Below, piece after piece: positions 59,361 to 64,000 of a stretch of 64,000 bases of DNA; the stretch's first letter is position 1, and each line of letters opens with the position of its first letter. Location of the stretch: assembly GCF_009677585.1 (NCBI RefSeq), contig NZ_WKYV01000004.1, forward strand, positions 173,720 to 237,719, read 5' to 3'. The position numbers were made by a program, and so were the translations under genes. The DNA comes from Lactonifactor sp. BIOML-A5 (GTDB lineage Bacteria; Bacillota; Clostridia; Lachnospirales; Lachnospiraceae). The notes beneath the pieces are model-generated. The model searched no databases, was not told the origin of the DNA, and saw only the letters and a list, made by a program, of their open reading frames with translations.

Positions 59361-60671
59361 ATGGATTTATTTGATTATATGAAAGAGGTAACCCTGGAAA
59401 ATGAGTCCCCGTTGGCTTCCAGGATGCGTCCTACTTCTCTGGAGGAAGTAGTTGGACAGGAACATATTATTGGAAAGGACAAGCTGCTGTACCGGGCCAT
59501 TAAGGCTGATAAGCTTAGCTCCATTATATTTTACGGACCTCCCGGAACTGGAAAAACCACACTTGCTAAGGTAATCGCCAATACTACCAGTTCCCGGTTC
59601 ACCCAGATGAATGCCACAGTGGCGGGGAAAAAGGATATGGAGGCTGTGATTAAGGAGGCTCAGAGCCAACTGGGGATGTATGGGACGAAAACCATATTGT
59701 TTATAGATGAGATTCACCGTTTTAACAAAGGCCAGCAGGACTACCTTCTTCCCTTTGTGGAGGACGGGACTATTATACTGATCGGGGCCACTACAGAAAA
59801 TCCATATTTCGAGGTAAACAGCGCTCTGATCTCCCGCTCCATTATATTTGAACTCCATGCGCTGGAAAAGAAAGACATCGAAAAATTGCTGGAGCGTGCG
59901 GTGTCAGACAAAGAAAAGGGCATGGGAAGTTACCAGGCCGTGCTGGACGAGGACGCGAAAGAATTTCTGGCAGATATCGCCGGGGGTGATGCCAGAGCTG
60001 CTCTGAATGCCATAGAATTAGGGATTCTGACCACGGACAGAGCCGGGGACGGCAAGATCCACATTGATCTTCAGACCGCCTCCCAGTGTATTCAAAAAAG
60101 GGTCGTGAGATACGATAAAACCGGAGATAACCACTATGATACCATCTCAGCCTTTATTAAAAGCATGCGGGGATCCGATCCTGACGCTGCCGTATATTAT
60201 TTGGCAAAGATGCTTTATGCTGGTGAAGACATTAAATTTATAGCCAGAAGGATTATGATATGTGCAGCGGAGGATGTTGGAAATGCAGATCCCAATGCAC
60301 TTAATGTGGCAGTATCTGCCGCCCTGGGAGTAGAACGCATCGGAATGCCCGAGGCCCGCATACTTCTCTCCCAGGCAGTCACATACATTGCCTGTGCTCC
60401 AAAAAGCAATGCCTCCTATATGGCCATCAACGAGGCCATGGAGTCTGTAAAAAACAAGAAAACCACAGTGCCTCCCCATCTCCAGGACGCACATTATGGG
60501 GGGGCATCCAATATGGGCCACGGAATCGGATATCGGTATGCACATGATTATCCCAATCATTATGTAGAGCAGCAGTACCTTCCGGACGAGATCAAAGGGA
60601 GCAGATTCTACCGGCCGGAAGACATTGGCTATGAGAAAGAAATACGGAAATACTTTGCTGCAATAAAATAA
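59361..60671 (+). CDS. rarA: Replication-associated recombination protein RarA (MgsA)
   Basis: ATG start; 436 residues. It is an AAA+ ATPase related to clamp loaders: FYGPPGTGKTTLAKV (Walker A), ILFIDEIHRFNKGQQD (Walker B) and GATTENPYFEVNSALISRS (sensor 1). The C-terminal MgsA domain has KSMRGSDPDAAVYYLAKM and GIGYRYAHDYPNHYV. It acts at stalled replication forks. Confidence 0.95.
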   Translation: MDLFDYMKEVTLENESPLASRMRPTSLEEVVGQEHIIGKDKLLYRAIKADKLSSIIFYGPPGTGKTTLAKVIANTTSSRFTQMNATVAGKKDMEAVIKEAQSQLGMYGTKTILFIDEIHRFNKGQQDYLLPFVEDGTIILIGATTENPYFEVNSALISRSIIFELHALEKKDIEKLLERAVSDKEKGMGSYQAVLDEDAKEFLADIAGGDARAALNAIELGILTTDRAGDGKIHIDLQTASQCIQKRVVRYDKTGDNHYDTISAFIKSMRGSDPDAAVYYLAKMLYAGEDIKFIARRIMICAAEDVGNADPNALNVAVSAALGVERIGMPEARILLSQAVTYIACAPKSNASYMAINEAMESVKNKKTTVPPHLQDAHYGGASNMGHGIGYRYAHDYPNHYVEQQYLPDEIKGSRFYRPEDIGYEKEIRKYFAAIK

Positions 60672-60679
60672 AAAAGGTT

Positions 60680-60745
60680 AAAAAGGGGACGTGTACTTTC
60701 TAAAAAGTACACGTCCCAAACTCGATCAGGCCTGTCCCTTTTTAC
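60680..60745 (+). repeat. GGGGAC-bounded intergenic element (copy B)
   Basis: AAAAAGGGGACGTGTACTTT with AAGTACACGTCCC forms a hairpin, then AAACTCGATCAGGCCTGTCCC and TTTTTAC. It matches copy A (23843-23929) read on the minus strand. It can serve as terminator for both rarA and the convergent DUF4364 gene. Confidence 0.6.
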
Positions 60746-60747
60746 TT

Positions 60748-61260
60748 TTAAAGAAGTTCCCCCATAATATGTGCATAAATCTCCTGGCTTTTTTCCTGCC
60801 AGCGGCTGCATATGGTTGTGGCGGCCTCTTTTGTAGGCACCGTCAGGGTCATATCAATGAGATAGGACTGCCGTTCTATCACTTGACAGCGAACCTCATA
60901 CTCATCTGCGTTTTTTTTGTAATAGTCGGCAATGGTAGAGACTTCATTGCGCAGTTCATAGGCATGGGAATTGAAAAACTCTATAATTTCTTCCTGAATC
61001 TCAGGTGAGATCTCATTCTGAAAATAATGAATGGTTTCTTCCCCTTTCGGTGTGATTCGGTACCGTGAGGAATTCCTAACGGTGCTCATCTCCAGTAATT
61101 CGGAATCAATCAGTTGATTGATCGCTTCCTGAATGTGAAAGTATGTTGTATATCCCTTATCCAGAATAAACTCAGATATTTGAGAATTAGTCAGAGGGAA
61201 ATTTACCTTATCTAACATGTATAAAATAATTAATTTGTATAATGTCAATGGTTCTGCCAT
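60748..61260 (-). CDS. DUF4364-family winged-helix protein
   Basis: The start is ATG 61260 after AAAGGAG; 170 residues. The first 85 residues look like a winged helix (LTNSQISEFILDKGYTTYFH and RYRITPKGEETIHYF). The C-terminal part has mixed alpha/beta of unknown fold. Found mainly in Lachnospiraceae and relatives and likely a regulator. Four bases separate it from the radical SAM gene upstream, so they are co-transcribed. Confidence 0.85.
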   Translation of the reverse strand: MAEPLTLYKLIILYMLDKVNFPLTNSQISEFILDKGYTTYFHIQEAINQLIDSELLEMSTVRNSSRYRITPKGEETIHYFQNEISPEIQEEIIEFFNSHAYELRNEVSTIADYYKKNADEYEVRCQVIERQSYLIDMTLTVPTKEAATTICSRWQEKSQEIYAHIMGELL

Positions 61261-61264
61261 ATTT

Positions 61265-62197
61265 CTAATTCTCCTTTCCAGTATACAGCCTCCCCTGCCA
61301 GGTTTGCCGGACCTTACATTCATGATGAAGAGTGTTTAATACTGTTTTTTTGGCGCTGCTCCACAGAGGCGCAAGTAACAGATCCCTTGGACCATCCCCG
61401 GTGAGCCGGTGAATGACGATATCCGGTGACATATGTTCCAGACAGGATATCACGAGATCCAGATATTCCTCCATGGTATAGACCTGAAACGCTCCGCTTA
61501 AGTATTCCTCGGCCAAATCTGTACCCTTTAGTATATGGAGAAGCTGAAGCTTAATACCCTGAATATCTTTATGATTCAGATAGGATATGGTCTGGAGAAT
61601 ATCTTCCCGGCTTTCTCCGGGAAGCCCCAGGATAGTGTGGACAATAACTTCCAGATTGCGCTTTCGGAGTTCTTTGACAGCCTCCTCAAAACAGGAAAGT
61701 CTGTAGCCTCTCCGAATATATGCGGCGGTTTTATCATGGATAGTCTGCAGCCCTAGTTCAACCCACACGGGCTTTTGGCGGTTCAAAGCATCCAGCAGAT
61801 CTAACACTTCCGGACCCAGGCAGTCAGGCCGGGTGCCGATGGAGAGGGCAGCTACTTCGGGATCTGCCAGAGCCTCAGTAAAAACAGAGGTCAGATGGGA
61901 AATGCTTCCATAGGTGTTGGTATAGGCCTGGAAATACGCAATAAACGTTTCCGCTTTTCTCTTCTGACGGATTCTGTCTTTTTGTTCCTTGATCTGTTCA
62001 GCAATTGTGAGAGATTTATCGGCCGCAAAATCTCCGGAACCGCCGGCACTGCAGAAGATACAGCCCCGGTTTCCCAGTGTTCCGTCCCGGTTCGGGCAGG
62101 TCATCCCACCGTTAAGGGCTACTTTATATACCTTTGTGCCAAAACGTTCCTTCAGCATATAATCAAAGGAATGATAAGGCTTACCGTTCCATTCCAT
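61265..62197 (-). CDS. TIGR01212-type radical SAM protein (YtqA-like)
   Basis: The start is an ATG one base after the malic enzyme stop; 310 residues. The iron-sulphur cluster motif is CPNRDGTLGNRGCIFC near residue 34, with the last three Cys in the usual spacing. ALSIGTRPDCLGPEVLDLL and TILGLPGESREDILQTI are barrel signature segments as in Elp3/HemN-related enzymes. Function is unknown for the subgroup; RNA modification has been suggested. Confidence 0.88.
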   Translation of the reverse strand: MEWNGKPYHSFDYMLKERFGTKVYKVALNGGMTCPNRDGTLGNRGCIFCSAGGSGDFAADKSLTIAEQIKEQKDRIRQKRKAETFIAYFQAYTNTYGSISHLTSVFTEALADPEVAALSIGTRPDCLGPEVLDLLDALNRQKPVWVELGLQTIHDKTAAYIRRGYRLSCFEEAVKELRKRNLEVIVHTILGLPGESREDILQTISYLNHKDIQGIKLQLLHILKGTDLAEEYLSGAFQVYTMEEYLDLVISCLEHMSPDIVIHRLTGDGPRDLLLAPLWSSAKKTVLNTLHHECKVRQTWQGRLYTGKEN

Positions 62198-62198
62198 C

Positions 62199-63347
62199 TT
62201 AGTGAATATGCTTTTTTACTGCCTCTGCAACAGCATCGGCAACCCGGGGATCAAATGCTTCCGGGATAATATTTTCTTCATTTAAGTCTTCTTCTGAGAT
62301 TAATTCTGCCAAAGCGGTCGCCGCAGCCATTTTCATTTCCTCTGTGATCTGTCTGGCTCGTCCCTCCAGAGCGCCTTTAAAAATACCTGGGAAAGCTACT
62401 ACGTTATTAATCTGATTTGGAAAATCAGAGCGTCCGGTACCGATAATTCGGGCACCTGCAGCCTTAGCCACGTCAGGCATAATCTCCGGTACCGGGTTTG
62501 CCATAGCAAAGATAAAAGGATCTGAATTCATGGATTTAACCATTTCTTCTGTAACACTGTTGGGGGCGGAGACTCCGATAAAGATATCAGCCCCTTGTAA
62601 CGCATCGGCCAGACTGCCGGATTTTCCTTCCTGATTTGTAATCTCTGCCATTTCCTTTTTTGCGGGATTGTTGGCATTCTCCTTGTTGACTATACCTTTG
62701 CTGTCACAGAGATACATGTGGAGGAATCCGTAATTGAGCAAAAGCTTTCCGATGGCGATACCGGCAGCACCGGAACCATTGATGACAACTACACAGTCTT
62801 CTTTCTTCTTGCCGGTAAGACGGAGACTGTTAATAATAGCTGCCAGGACCACTACGGCAGTACCGTGCTGGTCATCGTGGAAAACAGGAATATCCAAAAG
62901 TTCTTTTAAGCGGGATTCTATTTCGAAACAGCGGGGAGCGGAGATATCCTCAAGATTAATACCCCCGAAAGAGGGTGCGATGTTAACAACGGCCTTTATA
63001 ATTTCTTCGGTATCCTGGGTATCAAGACAAATAGGAACAGCATTAACACCCCCGAATTCTTTAAATAAAACAGCTTTTCCTTCCATAACCGGCATAGCCG
63101 CCAGAGGTCCGATATTACCCAGGCCAAGAACAGCGCTTCCGTCGGAAACTACAGCAATTGTGTTAGCCTTCTGTGTATATTTGTAAGCTGCTTCCGGGTC
63201 TTCTGCAATTACCTTACAAGGCTCAGCAACACCTGGAGTATATGCCAGAGAAAGATCTTCCCTTGTTTTTACAGGAGCCTTGGAAACGGTTTCTAACTTT
63301 CCATTCCATTCTTCGTGGAGTAAAAGGGCTTTTTCGTTTGTTGTCAT
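62199..63347 (-). CDS. Malic enzyme (short bacterial form)
   Basis: ATG start, 382 residues. It converts malate to pyruvate and CO2 with NAD(P). SLAYTPGVAEPCKVI (Tyr and nucleotide region), FHDDQHGTAVVVLAAI (metal Asp) and VVINGSGAAGIAIGKLLL (cofactor fold) are conserved; FAMANPVPEIMPD follows. It lacks the C-terminal phosphotransacetylase-like domain of the long form. It lies at the head of a minus-strand group with the radical SAM and DUF4364 genes. Confidence 0.95.
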   Translation of the reverse strand: MTTNEKALLLHEEWNGKLETVSKAPVKTREDLSLAYTPGVAEPCKVIAEDPEAAYKYTQKANTIAVVSDGSAVLGLGNIGPLAAMPVMEGKAVLFKEFGGVNAVPICLDTQDTEEIIKAVVNIAPSFGGINLEDISAPRCFEIESRLKELLDIPVFHDDQHGTAVVVLAAIINSLRLTGKKKEDCVVVINGSGAAGIAIGKLLLNYGFLHMYLCDSKGIVNKENANNPAKKEMAEITNQEGKSGSLADALQGADIFIGVSAPNSVTEEMVKSMNSDPFIFAMANPVPEIMPDVAKAAGARIIGTGRSDFPNQINNVVAFPGIFKGALEGRARQITEEMKMAAATALAELISEEDLNEENIIPEAFDPRVADAVAEAVKKHIH

Positions 63348-63381
63348 AGTAACAGTACCCTACCTTTCTTATTATATGTAG

Positions 63382-63412
63382 TTTGTTCGGAACTTTCTTT
63401 ATCATAACATTA
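63382..63412 (-). promoter_or_regulatory. Candidate promoter of the malic enzyme operon
   Basis: On the minus strand TTCCGA and, about 16 bases on, TATAAT lie roughly 25-60 bases before the start. A plausible but weak -35 box. Confidence 0.4.
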
Positions 63413-63511
63413 TGGAAAAATAAGTGCAAGATGGAAGTGAAAATTGAGATTTAATGGTGTAACTGGGACTTTGGTTCAAGACGCTTCAAGACGGCAGGTG
63501 TGGGTGACAGG

Positions 63512-63822
63512 GGGACGGTGAGAGAAATCCCGCGGCAGCGGGCTGGCTGGTTCGGACGGGAGGGAGGCTTAAGTTCCGGGGACACCTCCGTCGCGAAGAG
63601 AGTCTAAGACAAAACCGGAATCCCCGCCGGAGCACCGTTCGTATGTGCAAAGAATGCTTGATGTGCATTCTCTGCCCATGCTCACTTTTTTTCGGCCCTG
63701 ACTGCCGAAAAAATCTCCAGCGGGAATCCCGGTTTTGCCTAAGACTCTCTACTCACTCCTGCGGAATCGTCCCCGGAACTTAAGGCCTCCCTCCCGCCCA
63801 CCGCCGCAGGATTCCTCTCACC
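63512..63822. repeat. Long imperfect inverted repeat (~306 bp)
   Basis: The left arm (63517-63632) and the right arm (63715-63822) match inverted along their length with bulges: GGTGAGAGAAATC with GATTCCTCTCACC at the ends, CTTAAGTTCCGGGGAC with GTCCCCGGAACTTAAG within, and AAAACCGG near the loop. The 82-base spacer has two smaller hairpins, GAATGC..GTGCATTC and TTTTTTCGGC..GCCGAAAAAA. No coding potential is seen. It may be a palindromic mobile remnant or a large structured RNA. Confidence 0.8.
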
Positions 63823-64000
63823 TGGGTATAGGGAAGTTCAAGGGAGTTGGCTATTTATCCAAAACATCGAGTTATCAATAGTGGGAAACCAGAGGAAAAG
63901 TGTACAACGTTCGACCTTCCCCACCCGTTTTCCGTGAATGTGAAGTGAGTCTCTGCCAGGTCAAGGGAGGAGGTCTTGGGGCCAGGGGTACTGTGTGGAG
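63823..64000. other. Terminal stretch without recognisable gene
   Basis: I see no convincing frame, tRNA or known RNA in the last 178 bases. The final ~50 bases are G-rich. The next feature may begin outside the window. Confidence 0.5.

Noticed and set aside
63823-64000. Possible structured RNA (SRP RNA, RNase P or tmRNA) at the window end
   Set aside because: G-rich but without the conserved blocks of those RNAs that I could recognise.

Overview
The window looks like chromosome of an anaerobic, gut-type Firmicute, most likely a Lachnospiraceae (Clostridium cluster XIVa) member. Reasons: strong AGGAGG ribosome sites, TTGACA/TATAAT promoters, a threonine T-box before thrS, an L20-type leader before infC-rpmI-rplT with an ATT start on infC, DUF1540 and DUF4364 proteins, an MttB-family methyltransferase without pyrrolysine, and a small RelA/SpoT-domain synthetase. 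I see no rRNA, tRNA, CRISPR array, intact insertion sequence or prophage. The species call is inference.

Layout. 1-2 kb: end of purA, a deleted CGGC-domain pseudogene, and a membrane-anchored HAD protein. 2.1-17.7 kb: a LacI regulator, then a long co-directional operon with an ABC sugar/nucleoside-type importer (binding lipoprotein and two permeases, no ATPase), two tandem ADP-ribosylglycohydrolase-fold proteins, a PfkB-type kinase with an altered catalytic motif, a nucleoside phosphorylase, a double-SIS protein, a YjbQ protein, a nucleoside hydrolase, a two-domain nucleoside deoxyribosyltransferase and DeoD. At least four, and perhaps six, of these enzymes act on N-glycosidic bonds of (deoxy)ribosides, so the operon probably imports and dismantles an unusual riboside. 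Shared TTGATAAAA/TTTATCAC half-sites lie before both the regulator and the operon. This is the best candidate for an undescribed system.

17.8-24.8 kb: a J-protein/Hsp70 pair on the minus strand (membrane J-protein with HPE instead of HPD), a threonine-aldolase-like enzyme, an FAD oxidoreductase, type I IPP isomerase and a LysR regulator. 25-30.8 kb: a phenolic-acid decarboxylase locus with two different UbiD subunits, a VdcD-like subunit, a UbiX-like prenyltransferase, an LpdD-like chaperone and an SLC13-type transporter. 30.8-38.2 kb: envelope export genes, namely a coiled-coil adaptor, a membrane protein, and a MacAB-like set with Met/Gly-rich segments. Two promoters here share the same response-regulator-like tandem box.

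38.2-49.2 kb: an MttB-family methyltransferase with an MFS transporter, two GntR regulators, two related amidohydrolases, alanine dehydrogenase, an RpiR regulator, a small alarmone synthetase, two tandem small-RNA-like units, and a rhodanese lipoprotein whose only well-placed start is ATC. 49.4-63.3 kb: mostly housekeeping genes (SEC-C protein, YdcF, thrS, sodium symporter, infC-rpmI-rplT, polysaccharide deacetylase, AEC transporter, rarA, DUF4364, TIGR01212-type radical SAM, malic enzyme). The last 0.65 kb has no gene and contains a ~306 bp imperfect inverted repeat whose outer end recurs at about 2.01 kb.
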